This document shows, piece by piece, positions 46,102-56,800 of a stretch of DNA of 64,000 nt. Made by a program: the position numbers and the translations under genes. The notes beneath the pieces are model-generated. The model had not been told where the DNA came from and did no database searches. It was given only the letters and a program-made list of their open reading frames with translations. Origin of the DNA: Craterostigma plantagineum (lineage: Eukaryota; Streptophyta; Magnoliopsida; Lamiales; Linderniaceae). Location of the stretch: the NCBI GenBank assembly GCA_027422505.1, contig JAPQWV010000005.1, positions 18,456,001 through 18,520,000 of the forward strand, in the 5' to 3' direction. The stretch's first letter is position 1. Every line of letters begins with the position of its first letter.

Positions 46102-48173
46102 TGTGGCGACCATCGTTTTCCAATTACTATTAGTGGCGGATTTCCGCAACGAAAGCCGTGGAAGACCCATTTTAGAAAAACGTTTTTCGCGGAATAAAAT
46201 ATATTACAACAAAATACTGTTCACAAAGTCTATTCTTTACAAGAGCCGTAGCCCAAAATATCAAAATTTCAAAACGCCGCTTCACAGGTCTTCATCCATG
46301 TACAACATCACCCTCAAAAGTTCGTGGAGTCACCGCCACTAGCCACCTTAGTCCTGACGTGTCTCAACGTCGGACTCGTTCGTACCTACAAGACGTAAAC
46401 ACTGAGCAATTTGCCCAGTAGGTGAATAAAAATGCATGGTGCAAGTGGGCTCCTAATCCGAATCTCGATTCATTACATTACAATGCACCCATTGAATTCA
46501 TGGTAGCCTACTCTGGACGTTCACGCCAAGTCACTCCTTTCGCAAAAAACCATGATAGATGGTTTTGCACCTCGGGACGTTCACGCCCGAGTAGACATAT
46601 CGATCACGCCTGTCTGTCGTCAGGTGTCATGTAGTACTAACCTCAATTTCTCTACGAGTCATCAATCGGAGTGATCATGCTCTACCCCGCTCATCGATAC
46701 ATCAAAGCATCACCGTTTCAACATAATTTAAACGTTTCTCACTCTGGTATGAAATGCATATGTCGTGTACATAACGTGCAATGTACGTAAAACATACAGT
46801 TCATCGAATCACATTAGCACATACATATCACTAAAGCATTTAAGTATTGTAGATGAAAGTTTCACCTATCTGGTGTCCTTGAATTATTTGTCTAACAGTC
46901 ATGTGAATTTCCTAGTTTTCGACGCTTAGACATGAAAATGTTATAATGTCAGTGTGTTAGTTAAGTTAAATAAGTGTAACAATTTTCAAATTGTCTAAGT
47001 ATTGAAAAGTTCATTCATCGAAAATTGACCTATTTCGAAAATCGGCTAAGTTCGAAAATTTGACGTTTCCAAAATCGGCTAAGTTCGAAAATTTGATATG
47101 TTTCGAAAATCGTTTGGTTTCGAAAATATGTTGCGGTATCGAAAATTGGCTTGTTTCGAAAATCAAGCAAAAATCGTGTTTTGAAAATAATTTTCAAAAG
47201 CATACGTTGCAAAATTCAGTAGGTTTCGAAAATAATTTTCGAAAGCCTATGTTTCGAAAAATTTTGACACGTTGCGAAAATCAATGGGTTTCGAAAATAA
47301 TTTTCGAAAGGTTAGTTTCGAAAATCTGACTTATTGCGAAAATTTCTCTATTTCGAAAATGATTTTCGAAACCTACATTTCGAAAATCTAACACATGGCA
47401 AAAATACTATATTTTAAATTTGCAAAAGACCTAATCGAAAATCTTAAAACAGTATCGCAAACTCCTTTCGAAAATCATAACCCAAAATTTATTTGAACTC
47501 TCAAGAACTTCATATACCCGAAAATATATATACACAATAAAACAGATATGAACCAACTCAAAAATCTGGGTTTTCAGACACGTACATCATTCGAAAAATT
47601 CATAATAGTCATCTAACATCACATAAATCACGTACAACAACAAAAACATATTATCACACTAAACATAGAGTATTTACGTGTTGTAGATGATAAATTCACC
47701 CACCTCACGTCCTGATTCGAGCTTGTTAAGATTTGATTCCTAAGCTTGGCCTGGTTTCCACAAGTTCTTCTTTCTCTCGGTTTTGCTTTAGCTCAAACTG
47801 TTTTTCTCCCTTCGATATTCTCCTTAATGAAGGTTTTGTTATGATATGGATATGTATTATAGTTTCGAAAAACGTGATGACAAGGAGGTGACGATAGTTT
47901 TTCCTCTTAAACTAAGCAAAACTTTGTTATAATTTCCTTTATCCGAAAATTAATTATTATTCGAAAATCTCTAAGCTTTACCCGAAAGATAATTCTTATT
48001 GTCTAAACGAGGTTTATTTTTCGGGTATCTTCCTATTAAGTATTCGAATTAATTCGAAAACTTCTATAATTCCTCTTTTTCTCCCAAAGTCTCGAATTCT
48101 TAATTAAAAATTTTTAAGTTACCCACTACTAATTACATAAAAAAATCCCGTATTAAATTTTACGGGTATTACA
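46102..48173 (-). repeat. Solo LTR of a Ty3/Gypsy element (2072 bp)
   Basis: On the minus strand it starts TGTAATACCCGTAAAATTTA and ends GGTCGCCACA, and it is related along its length to the LTR at 60848-63437 (shared phrases 'ggcggtgactccacg', 'ctttcgttg', 'ggaaatccgcca'). A perfect 5-bp duplication GTGTT flanks it (46097-46101 and 48174-48178). No internal Gypsy sequence is attached, so this is a solo LTR left by recombination. It sits inside the MULE. Confidence 0.93.
46985..47480. repeat. TTTCGAAAAT minisatellite in the solo LTR
   Basis: About twenty-five irregularly spaced copies of TTCGAAAAT with 8-20 bp between them. Some are paired as 'tcgaaaataattttcgaa', forming small palindromes. 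The related LTR at 60848 has TTCGCG-type repeats at the comparable place, so this is a variable zone of the LTR family. Confidence 0.85.
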
Positions 48174-48499
48174 GTGTTTCGCCGGTGGTTTGCCGTCGCC
48201 ATCGTTGTTGGTTCGGGGTGGTAGGCGCTGGTGGAAGAAGATGAAATGACGAAGAAGAGAGGTTCACAGGTTTATTAAACCCCACGTCTATTGGACGCGG
48301 CGCCACATCCATTTGGCGCGACGAGTTGTGATGGTGGACCGAAAGTGAGCACAACACGCTTTTTGCAAAGTAGGGTTGTGTGCTTTTGGGCCACATCAAT
48401 CGTCGCATTTATTGGAAGTGGCGCTGCATTTAATAGACGCGGTTCGCTGTAATAGGTGCGTTTTACTGGATTTTGTTATCACCCTATTTTACTAATTTC

Positions 48500-49061
48500 G
48501 AAATAAAATCCCATTATTTTAATAAAAAGACCTAAGGTTTTAGCCCAAAGTTGCCGAAATTGGCAACCAATTTTTTAAATGCCACCAATTATTTTGGGCC
48601 ATCAATAATTTTGAACTCATATGTATACATACATATTTTCTTTTTTAAGTTAACATTTTAATTTGTCCAAATTAGATGGCAACTTTTTGTACTTGAATTT
48701 TTCTCTCCCTCCATAATTTTTCCATTAGCCAAAGTTAGAATATAAAAAGTTAGATGAATGAGTTTGCATAAAAAAAATAATAGAACACCTCTTTTAAAAG
48801 ATCTTTGAAAGTTGTTATATTTTATTTAAAAAATCGAAGTATTTTCATGTTGGACGTTTATGTTTGAGGAGAAAAATGGCCCTGTGATAAAATAATATTT
48901 TTCGTCACGTATGTACTACAGATAAATTAACACCTCGAGGGTTTAAAATAAAACAAGGCTATTGTTTCAAACGAATATTTTACAATAATATAATTATGAT
49001 AGTAAATATTATACTAAAAAGTTACGAACAAATATGTCTTCGACCAATATTATTTTCAAAA
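48500..49061. other. AT-rich spacer before the tRNA gene
   Basis: Includes 'gccaccaattattttgggcc' near 48579, a copy of the phrase at 44313. No gene seen. Confidence 0.5.
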
Positions 49062-49134
49062 GCGTCTGTAGCTCAGTGGATAGAGCGTCTGTTTCCTAAG
49101 CAGAAAGTCGTAGGTTCGACCCCTACCTGACGCG
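49062..49134 (+). tRNA. trnR-CCU: tRNA-Arg (anticodon CCT)
   Basis: A 73-nt cloverleaf. Acceptor strand GCGTCTG pairs with CTGACGC except for one T-T mismatch at pair 6. D arm GCTCAGTGGATAGAGC. Anticodon stem TCTGT/GCAGA with loop TTCCTAA, so the anticodon is CCT, decoding AGG. T arm GTAGGTTCGACCCCTAC. The A box (TAGCTCAGTGG) and B box (GGTTCGACCCC) are intact, there is no intron, and CCA is not encoded. A TTTT run occurs a few bases downstream as a Pol III terminator. A nuclear gene by sequence type. Confidence 0.96.
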
Positions 49135-49583
49135 TTTAATTTATTTTCATATATAGAATTTTTCCCGAACTTCTCTACTTTTAAAATAGTTTTGTTTCGA
49201 ATTAAAACATTTCAAACACATTTCGTGAAGCATCCATTTTATTTTGAATGTTGTTTATTTTATATATATATATATATATTAAAATTGATATGGGGATATA
49301 ATCGTAATATATTAACCATATCAACGATAAAATTATTACTACTGTTGACATACCAAATTAATTGAGGATATTTGTAGTTACTATGAGGCCACGACGCTTA
49401 ATAGAATATAAGCACATTCTAAGCATGTTGCAACATTTAAATATAAATATATTATTTTATATTTTATGTTTTTTAAATTAAATTACAAGTTTAAGTTTAA
49501 TTAATTTTATTATGTATAAAAAAATTGATTTGATGATATAATTACAATATATTAACAATAGTATGGGTAAATGTGTAATCATA
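49135..49583. other. AT-rich spacer with (TA)n at 49260-49280
   Basis: Nothing but AT-rich DNA and one TA microsatellite. Confidence 0.6.
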
Positions 49584-49591
49584 GTTGACAT

Positions 49592-50043
49592 TAGACGTGT
49601 TCATCCGGTTACGGGTACGGTTCACGGTTAATGAAAAATCGATGATCATCGTCTAATATTCACTTCTGATAATATTTGAAGAACACTCGTTAGGGATCTC
49701 CTTCTAATGTTCATTTTTGTCGCTAAATCTCTTTTTATCGCTCGATCTTCGCCGTAAGTCCTCTAATGGTCAATGCTTTTGCCATTGAATAAATAAAACA
49801 ACTAAGAAAAACCCCCACGATTAATAAAATCAATGCTAGTTACTTTGATAAGAAAATAATATATTAAACCCGGTTAGAACCGCCGGTTTACGGTTAGAGA
49901 AATGGATAACCGTAACCGGACCGTTATAAATGACGGTTCGGTTACGGTTTGAATCGTAACCATTGACCACAGTTAACCGAACTGTTGACCGCCGGTTCGG
50001 TTACGGTTTGGTTACGGTTTTTCAAACCGTATGAACACCTTTA
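49592..50043. mobile_element. hAT-type MITE, 452 bp
   Basis: Ends TAGACGTGTTCATCCGG and the complement of TAAAGGTGTTCATACGG. Flanked by a perfect 8-bp duplication GTTGACAT (49584-49591 and 50044-50051). Subterminal GGTTACGG/CCGTAACC repeats are crowded near both ends. No coding frame. Confidence 0.93.
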
Positions 50044-50051
50044 GTTGACAT

Positions 50052-50555
50052 ACCAAATTAATGAAGAGGTAGTTATTAAAACTTATAAGCGGCTCCCACT
50101 TAATGAAATAGAAAGATATATAGATAATTGAAAAATTAATATTCTCTAGAATATTTAAGAGATAAATACTTCTTTAAACTAAATATAGTTTATGTGATCT
50201 TGTAAAAAGTATACTTGTTCAATCCATCAGAAAATTTCAGAAAATAAAAATGACATTACCGTTTGAAATTATATAACAAGGGCATTTTAGTCATTTTGAA
50301 TTATTTATCTTGGGTTGCGCATAAGAATATGTCATATAATGTATCTCTAGATTATAATCTTGGCACTTATACAAGTTACGCATGTTCACTTTGAAATATT
50401 AACAACAGCATATGTTAACATTATCTTGTTTAGTTTCCAAGATAACAAAACATTTTATCTTTGTATATTGGTAAAATTACATAAGTAACCTTTATATCAT
50501 CAACACATAGTTTACAAAAATAATTATTATTATGAATATCGAAAATATAAGATAT
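50052..50555. other. AT-rich spacer, no gene seen
   Basis: No repeat structure or frame worth reporting. Confidence 0.5.
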
Positions 50556-50694
50556 GAATATGTTGGATTTAAATATCTAAGCAATCCGGTTTGATGAGCA
50601 CAAAACTTAGTAATTGCATTACTAACATATTTACTGAGTGTGCAGATGAGCTCGGTTCGAAAATCAGATATCAAATATGAGCTCAGGGCGAAAA

Positions 50695-50890
50695 ATCGGG
50701 TCGGTCAACTGCCGGTCAATGCTGGTCAACACGGTCAACCGTCGGTCAACCCGGTCTCGGTCTCGGTCTGACTGATCCGATCTCGAACTGACTGGACGGT
50801 CTCGGACTGGGCTGACCGTCCACGGTCTGAATTGGTCCGGTCAATGACTGGTCAGGTCAATGACTAGATTGACTGGTCAACTATTTACTG
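50695..50890 (+). repeat. Degenerate GGTCA/GGTCT repeat array in LTR
   Basis: About twenty copies of GGTCAAC, GGTCTCGGT and GGTCAATGACT phrases in 195 bp, upstream of the putative TATA box, so it may act as an LTR enhancer-like array. Confidence 0.8.
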
Positions 50891-52169
50891 GTGTACAAGC
50901 CTTCTACTGCAGCAGCAGGTACAGGCAGATAAAGCTGACAGCATTGACCAAGTCAACAAAGGCTCCCAACGGCTATATTAGAGTCTAACCGCTACGCTAT
51001 ATCAAGATGGGAAAGCCTATAAAAACAACAGAGGAAGGGCATAAACATTTTCAAGGATCTAGAGCAAACAGGTACACATTCAAAGAGAGATCCAAGAGAG
51101 AAGAACAAGAGCTAAGAGAAGAAAATCAAGAGTTCTTCTAAGTGTGTGGGTTACAAAAGAGAGAGAGCTATTGTTAGGAAATGGACACCTCTCGAACGAG
51201 GATTCAATGTATTTTCAGTTTATGCAAGTGTTTAAGATCGATCTGAGCTATTTGGAGCTCGATCGGATCGAAATTGCACCCAAACACACTCACACTTGAA
51301 AAACAGATTTACGTAGTTCGGCCTCGACTTCAGGCCTACTCCACGGATCAACCGAGCTCCATTTCTTATTGATCACAACACGAAAGTTACAGACCGCCGT
51401 GCCCTCTACACTTTTCGTGTTTACACTTCACTCAGATTCTCACTCTATAAGAACTTATGGACGCTCAAAGATGCTAGGTCGAAACATGCAATCTGATATT
51501 TATAAGAACAGAACATGAAATAAACATGCTGCCCGTTTGATCCGAACCGTCCGTTAGATCTAATCCGGCGTCCCAGATTCTGCCACGTCGCACCTGCTTT
51601 TGTGCGTGATATCAACAAGAAGCGTGTGACACTTCTTTAAGTGAAATGTCACTTTTAATCTTCACCGTCCGATCTTAATCCATCGGTCCATGTTCATAAT
51701 CCGCCCCATCATGCAACTTCTAATCTGGGCCATCCACTGTAAATCGCACGCCATCTAACGTACGGAATTCAATCTCGCAGCTTTGAATATCATCCGTCAG
51801 ATCGCGCGCCAAGGATCTGACGGTAGCTGTGCGTCGACCCCTTATCAGCTTGGTTCTTCAGTTCTCAGCTTCCAGTCCGACCTGGCTTCACTCCGGCGAC
51901 TTTTCCGGCGACTCCGGCGAGGTGATGGCTCGCTTATCTCGACAAACTCCACCTCGAGACATCCACCTTGCGATCCCAACTCCTGGAATCTCCATCGCTG
52001 CCCAAACATGCCAGAAAACTCGCCCCAAAGTTCACAAAAAACCAACGTACCTCTGTTTTTCAGTTCCGAGAATCACACTTCATGAGCTTCGAAACCACCT
52101 CAAAGCTCCACCCCGATCAATACGCTCTTGCTCGGTTGATCAACCAGCTCCCCTAGGAGCTGCGAGCCT

Positions 52170-52700
52170 CAAGAGTGAACTTGCCGACCCCAAGTAGGAT
52201 TGAAATTTCCCACTTGGAGTCGGTTCGAACTCTTGAGCTCAATTCCGTCGTTCGGCTCGAAGATCCTTCCATCCTAGCCTCTTGAGCCACCTCACAGACC
52301 CTTCCCCAGCTAGGAAACATCTTCTTCTTGCCCTTCGTCGCGTCCAAAACCTCAGCTGCTCGAAAATCTGCAAAACAGTTCATATCAGAATTTTTAGAAA
52401 CTGATTTTCCCCCCGACTTGTGGTTGAATTTCTTCGTTTTCTTCCACACTGCTAGAGCTGTTCTCCACCTCAAGTTCATCCCTGCTATGTGGGCTTGAGG
52501 TACCTTCATCTCTCGACACAAATAGCTCCATCTCGGGCTCGGAAACGTCGTCACAAACTGCCATCTGGAGAAGTTTTTCTTCAGCAGTAGCAGGTTTCAG
52601 AAATTCAGCCGCGAGCTCCAGTTTTTCTTCCCGAGCTTTCTGGGGCACCTCTCCCACACCATTTGAACCACCATACTTCCTAGTTTCATGATGTGCCTTT
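52170..52700 (-). pseudogene. Tail region after gag-protease stop
   Basis: An open frame of 87 codons (52394-52657, VPQKAREEKLELAAEFLKP then an acidic Ser/Glu-rich stretch) and another of 133 codons (52153-52554) overlap in different frames. The acidic SRDEGTSSPHS phrase resembles the linker between integrase and RT of TNT1-like pol, suggesting that an internal deletion joined the protease to the linker. No domain is recognised with certainty. Confidence 0.4.
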
Positions 52701-52702
52701 GC

Positions 52703-53875
52703 CTACACGGAACATCCCTCGAGCACGTAGATACACTGCCTTCTTCGGCCCTGCAGAACCAACCTGTTCTGTTTTTTCACTAGCATTTTTCCGGCTGCGA
52801 TACTTGTGTTGAATCCTCTCCTATCCAAAGCTCCGATGGATATAAGGTTCCTCCTCAACTCAGGGACATACCTAACATCTTTGAGGGCACTCAACACCCC
52901 ATTAGCAAGCCTCATTCTAATAGAACCATATCCACTTATTTCGAAACTTTTACCATCACCTACCTTAACCGTTTTACCTCTTAGCTCCTTGAAGTCATGC
53001 AACCACTCTCTCTTGCACGTTATATGGAAGCTAGAGCCTGAGTCTAGGATCCATTCTTCCCTCCTCTCCTCCTCGGAAATGGCTAACACCTCGGCATACT
53101 CAAAGCCATCGTCAACGTGGCTAGTTCGGTTGGAACTTCCCCGAACTTGCAACTTTGGGCAATTCCTCTTGAAATGACCCACCTCATTGCAATTGAAACA
53201 CCTCTTAGGCTCAGCAACCTCCTTCCCCTTGCTCTTCTTCCACCTCGGATTGGGCTTATGTTGAACATTGAGCATTTCGGCCGAATTTGGCTCAACCTTT
53301 GGAATGATCCTTGTGTTGAGTTGCTTAGTGCTTAGAGCTGCCATCACATCCTCCATGCTAAGCTTCTCTCTTCCATAAAGAAGAGCCTCCTTGAAGCAAT
53401 CATGGCTCTTAGGCAACGAGCATAAAAGCAACAACGCTTGATCCTCATCCTTGATCTCCTCTCCAACATTTTGCAAATCCAATAAGAGCTTTTGAAAGTG
53501 ATTAATCTGCTCCTCAATGGCTGTTTCCTCCACCATTTGGAACCTATAAAGAGCTTGCTTGAGGTAGAGCCTCTTTGCCAACGATTTGGTCATGTATAGA
53601 GCTTCCAATTTCTTCCATAGTTCCTCCGCCGAGGTCTCACTTGCCACCTTCCTAAGGACACTATCTGAGAGGCTCAGAATTATAGCCGAGTAAGCCTTTT
53701 CTCGGATCTTCTTCTTTTGAGCCGCGGTTAAGGTTGCCGGTTCCATTTCGGCCTCCGGTTTCAAAGCTTCTTCCACGCATTTCTCCACGAGCACGGCCTT
53801 CATTTTGAGCTTCCACAGCCCAAAATCATTCGCACCATTGAAGACCTCCATTTCGAGCTTAGTCATCGTGGCCAT
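52703..53875 (-). CDS. Retroelement Gag-protease protein, 390 aa
   Basis: Uninterrupted frame. Gag body (about 1-210) with FNGANDFGLWKLKMKAVLVE and a leucine-rich helix region, zinc knuckle CFNCNEVGHFKRNC (about 227-240), then the protease start WILDSGSSFHI (about 275-285, catalytic DSG) and the usual Copia phrase YVPELRRNLISIGALDRRGF (about 336-355). It stops at residue 390, where pol would go on to integrase in TNT1-type elements. It could supply or usurp particles of autonomous elements. The first ATG lies 31 bp after the putative priming site. The plus-strand frames opposite are shadows. Confidence 0.85.
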   Translation of the reverse strand: MATMTKLEMEVFNGANDFGLWKLKMKAVLVEKCVEEALKPEAEMEPATLTAAQKKKIREKAYSAIILSLSDSVLRKVASETSAEELWKKLEALYMTKSLAKRLYLKQALYRFQMVEETAIEEQINHFQKLLLDLQNVGEEIKDEDQALLLLCSLPKSHDCFKEALLYGREKLSMEDVMAALSTKQLNTRIIPKVEPNSAEMLNVQHKPNPRWKKSKGKEVAEPKRCFNCNEVGHFKRNCPKLQVRGSSNRTSHVDDGFEYAEVLAISEEERREEWILDSGSSFHITCKREWLHDFKELRGKTVKVGDGKSFEISGYGSIRMRLANGVLSALKDVRYVPELRRNLISIGALDRRGFNTSIAAGKMLVKKQNRLVLQGRRRQCIYVLEGCSV

Positions 53876-54670
53876 TTCTCCCGGGAATCGAGCTCCTTCG
53901 ATCCACGCTCACCGCACCAGCTACAACGTTCAAATCCGCACACCTCACTCACATATTAGAGAGATGAGCTTAAGTAGATTAGTTGAGTGAGAGTCTTAGC
54001 ACATAGATTATAAACAAGTGTATGTAGTCTTCGCACCAAGACAAGAAAGAATGATGCCGTCTTAGCTTAGAGACGTAAAGATCAAGCCGGTTGTGAGGTT
54101 GCATCCTACGACCTTTATGGTTGACCTTGCGGGGTGCCGTAGGTTCTCAATGGACTATAATAAGCTCTTGAAAGAGACGGACTGTAAAAAGCTGTCTAGT
54201 GGTTAGCGCTAGGAGTTTAGTTAGCTGAGTATAATCGGGAGGTTGTACTGTGTGAGTCTAGCTAAGAAGGTTATACGACGGGGGTTATATCGAAACCAAA
54301 TTTTCTAGTGATAGCCTTCCTTGCGGGGAAAGGGGGAGACGTAGGAGTATTTAGACTCTGAACTTCCATAACAAATCCTCGTGTGTCTACTTCTACAAAC
54401 CAACACCACACACAGTCAAACACCCACATCCAAGGTGTTCGAGAAAATGTCTCATCTACCTCCATACACCAAAACCGGACCTCACCCACATACACAAACC
54501 GCCACATATAGTTCACAATCAAAGCCCATAGTATTCCGCACTTGGCTTTGATTGAAGATTGAAAACCGATTTCACTCTTTAACCGGACGTGAAACTCACT
54601 GATGAGCGAAAAATGGTGACCGGTGTTATCCACCCCCCTCTAACACCCGGTCCACGATCCTAACAGAATA

Positions 54671-55380
54671 TCAATTTGATCGTCATGAAATAAGGAATAG
54701 ATTAGATTTATTTTTATCATTTAAATCACATGAAATAACCATGATTTTATAATTTGGAGGATTGAGTGTGTTTTAATCATTTTATATTAATTATCTTGGC
54801 CAAGCACCTAGGTTTGTTTATCTTGGATTCTCCATATTATTATGCCGGGCCTTTTGTTTATAGCGGACTTACAAGAAAACATATATTGTTAAGTGAACAA
54901 GATTAATTTGGATAAATTTAACCTTATTTCGCCTTATCCAACAAACTAAACGCAGTCTTGGTTGGATAAATAAACTCCATCATGCCCAACAACTTATTTA
55001 TCTTGGTTTCCAAATTTGGGATAGCTTGTCTTTTATATATAATTGGCTACCAATAAAAAGTACGTTGTCAACTCAACAAAATTAATTTGGATTATGACAA
55101 CCTTATCCAGCCTTATACGTGCCGCATTTACTACGTTCGATAATGCAAGATAAGTGGTCTGTTATATGACCTTATCTTGTTCACTTTTTAATAGAGCCTT
55201 TAATTGAGAGCCCGCAATAAACAATAAGCCCGTTTTAATAAACCCACGAATCCAAGATAATTTATCCAACAGGCCAGCCCAAGATAATTAATCCAACCCA
55301 AGATACAATAAGTTAAATGACTAAAATACCCCTGTGATGACAAAAAAACACAATTTCATCATCGTGCCTCGTGCGAGTGG
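54671..55380. repeat. AT-rich stretch with inverted TTATCTTGG/CCAAGATAA repeats
   Basis: TTATCTTGG occurs near 54796, 54827 and 55000, and its complement CCAAGATAA near 55253, 55281 and 55300. This suggests a decayed MITE between about 54795 and 55310. No clear target duplication. Confidence 0.4.
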
Positions 55381-55424
55381 AAGCTTTTGGACGAAGGTGT
55401 AATAGAACTAATCTTATGATTGCA

Positions 55425-56030
55425 GATGGTTGCTTTGTTCTAATGCTGTCATTCATCGTGGAAGCTTTAGGAGCGCTAGAATGGAACAAAATCGTCTAAC
55501 AGAACCAGCCGTGGAGGCTCTTGTATATGGGTTCACGCCGGCATTATTCATTTGCTTGTCATTGCTGAGCTTGGTCGTCGCCGAGATTCGCCTAGAACAA
55601 CAAGTCCGATTTAGATAGCAAACACAACAATCAAGCTCTCGAGTTTCAGACAATATACATGTTTCCTCATATATATGAGCAATTCAAAAAACTTCTATGG
55701 TATTTTAGTATGAGTCTGCGTACGTCCTGTCGGGGTTCGACGGAGGCGTACTTTCTTCACTTTTCATCCACGACAACATATCCGACGAGCCTTCGGACGC
55801 CGTCTTTGGACTCCTCAGAGCAATGTTGTCTGAATTGCTTACCAATTGGACAGTTTACTCTAACAAGGTTCGATTTTCTCTTTCAAAATCTGCTCTTTAA
55901 CAATTGGACTGTTAACTTTGTTCAACCTTGCCGCCCCATCGCACGGTAAACTCGACAGTCGTAATCCTTGGAGACGCGATTCTTGGCAGATTGGTAAAGT
56001 ATCGATTGTTTGCGACTCAGTTGAAGCAAA
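55425..56030 (+). other. Unidentified exon-like segment
   Basis: From about 55693, after a possible acceptor 'ttttag', one frame reads [18 protein letters not shown] and continues [17 protein letters not shown], then about 25 more residues to a stop near 55902. The composition is protein-like and higher in GC than its surroundings. A further frame covers 55430-55618. I do not recognise either. It may be a gene fragment or a decayed gene; splice partners were not found. Confidence 0.3.
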
Positions 56031-56044
56031 GAAGTGTCGAATAG

Positions 56045-56071
<27 letters not shown>
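56045..56071. repeat. (AT)n microsatellite
   Basis: Uninterrupted dinucleotide run. Confidence 0.95.
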
Positions 56072-56076
<5 letters not shown>

Positions 56077-56109
56077 CTGTTGGGTAGTTTGGTCACTCTT
56101 CAGTTTCCA

Positions 56110-56798
56110 ACAGGTCTTAAAATGTAATATTAGAAGTTTTAGCAGGAATAAAATGGTAATATTACAAGTGTAAGGACAATTAAATATGTTGTATAATTGG
56201 CAATTGAACAAGATTATTTTACATAAAAAGTGGCAAAGTAAACATAATTTTAGCTCACCTATGACTGTTATCTCTATTGTTATCGTGGTTCATAATTTAT
56301 CTATTGTTATCTTATCGGATATACTAAAATGCAACCTATGTGTGATGTGTTGTGTATTTGTTACGAATAACATGTATTAGTCACCCTTACGCAACCTATT
56401 CGTGTTCAAATAATTGTTAACGAAAACCAGTCCACTTATGTAGTGGTATAAATAATATGTTATTATTTATTTGTATTTTTTATTTTAGTCTAATTGAGAT
56501 CGTGAGTTATTTTTTAAACAAACTTATTAATTATTTAGAAAATAAAATTGAGAAAGACACGACGACCGTTTTTAAGTTGGTACGAGAGATTATTAATTTA
56601 AATCATTAAATAAATAAAAGAAATATATAACAGTAATTAGTCTATAAAATTGACATTAACACACCACAATAGTTTATACTAGTCCTCAGCCTTAATAGAT
56701 AGACACTAAATATTTGTCAATATATTACTTTTCTTGATCATCATATCGTCCCAAGAAAATCGAGCTTGCAACCCTTTATATGGGACTGAGAATGGACT
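56110..56798. other. AT-rich spacer, no gene seen
   Basis: No supported frame or repeat. Confidence 0.5.
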
Positions 56799-56800
56799 AT

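Larger units (their letters stand above)
44417..48499 (+). mobile_element. Degenerate Mutator-like element (MULE)
   Basis: Contains the N-terminal part of a MuDR-type transposase. The ends are imperfect inverted repeats: left 'gaaaattaagaaaatatgg', then 'aacaaaatcgagcgaaaa'; right, read inward, 'gaaattagtaaaatagggtg', then 'aacaaaatccagtaaaa'. Both ends continue with phrases of the type 'gcgtcya(t)tggacgcg' (about 44493 and 48290). The target duplication is not resolved. A solo Gypsy LTR is inserted at 46102-48173 and most of the transposase is gone. Confidence 0.7.
51172..53919 (-). mobile_element. Minus-strand gag-protease retroelement unit (TR-GAG-like)
   Basis: Inserted in the solo LTR, with near-identical 5-mers GCTAT (51167-51171) and GCTAC (53920-53924) at its edges. 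In its own orientation it begins TGGTGCGGTGAGC, which looks like a priming site, then gag-protease from 53875, a tail region, and an LTR-like end with 'cttataaatat' near 51500 finishing in TTTCCTAACA at 51172. No 5' LTR is seen. Integrase, RT and RNase H are absent. Non-autonomous gag-only elements are known in plants as TR-GAG elements; calling this one is an inference. Confidence 0.55.
50561..54665 (+). mobile_element. Solo LTR split by a minus-strand gag-protease element
   Basis: Starts TGTTGGATTTAAAT and ends GATCCTAACA. A perfect 5-bp duplication GAATA flanks it (50556-50560 and 54666-54670). Without the insertion at 51172-53919 it is about 1.35 kb, with 'tataaaaaca' near 51019 as a likely TATA box. 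No internal retrotransposon sequence is attached. Assignment as a solo LTR rests on these ends and the duplication; the family is probably Copia. Confidence 0.75.

Noticed and set aside
46422..47329. Short frames within the solo Gypsy LTR
   Set aside because: Low-complexity products of the TTTCGAAAAT repeat or of non-coding LTR sequence.
52806..53335. Plus-strand frames opposite the gag-protease gene
   Set aside because: Shadow frames; the minus strand has the zinc knuckle and protease motif.
51172..54665. A single minus-strand LTR element using TGTTAGGA at both outer ends
   Set aside because: The 5-mers outside 51172 and 54665 do not match, whereas GAATA matches exactly for 50561-54665, so two nested units fit better.
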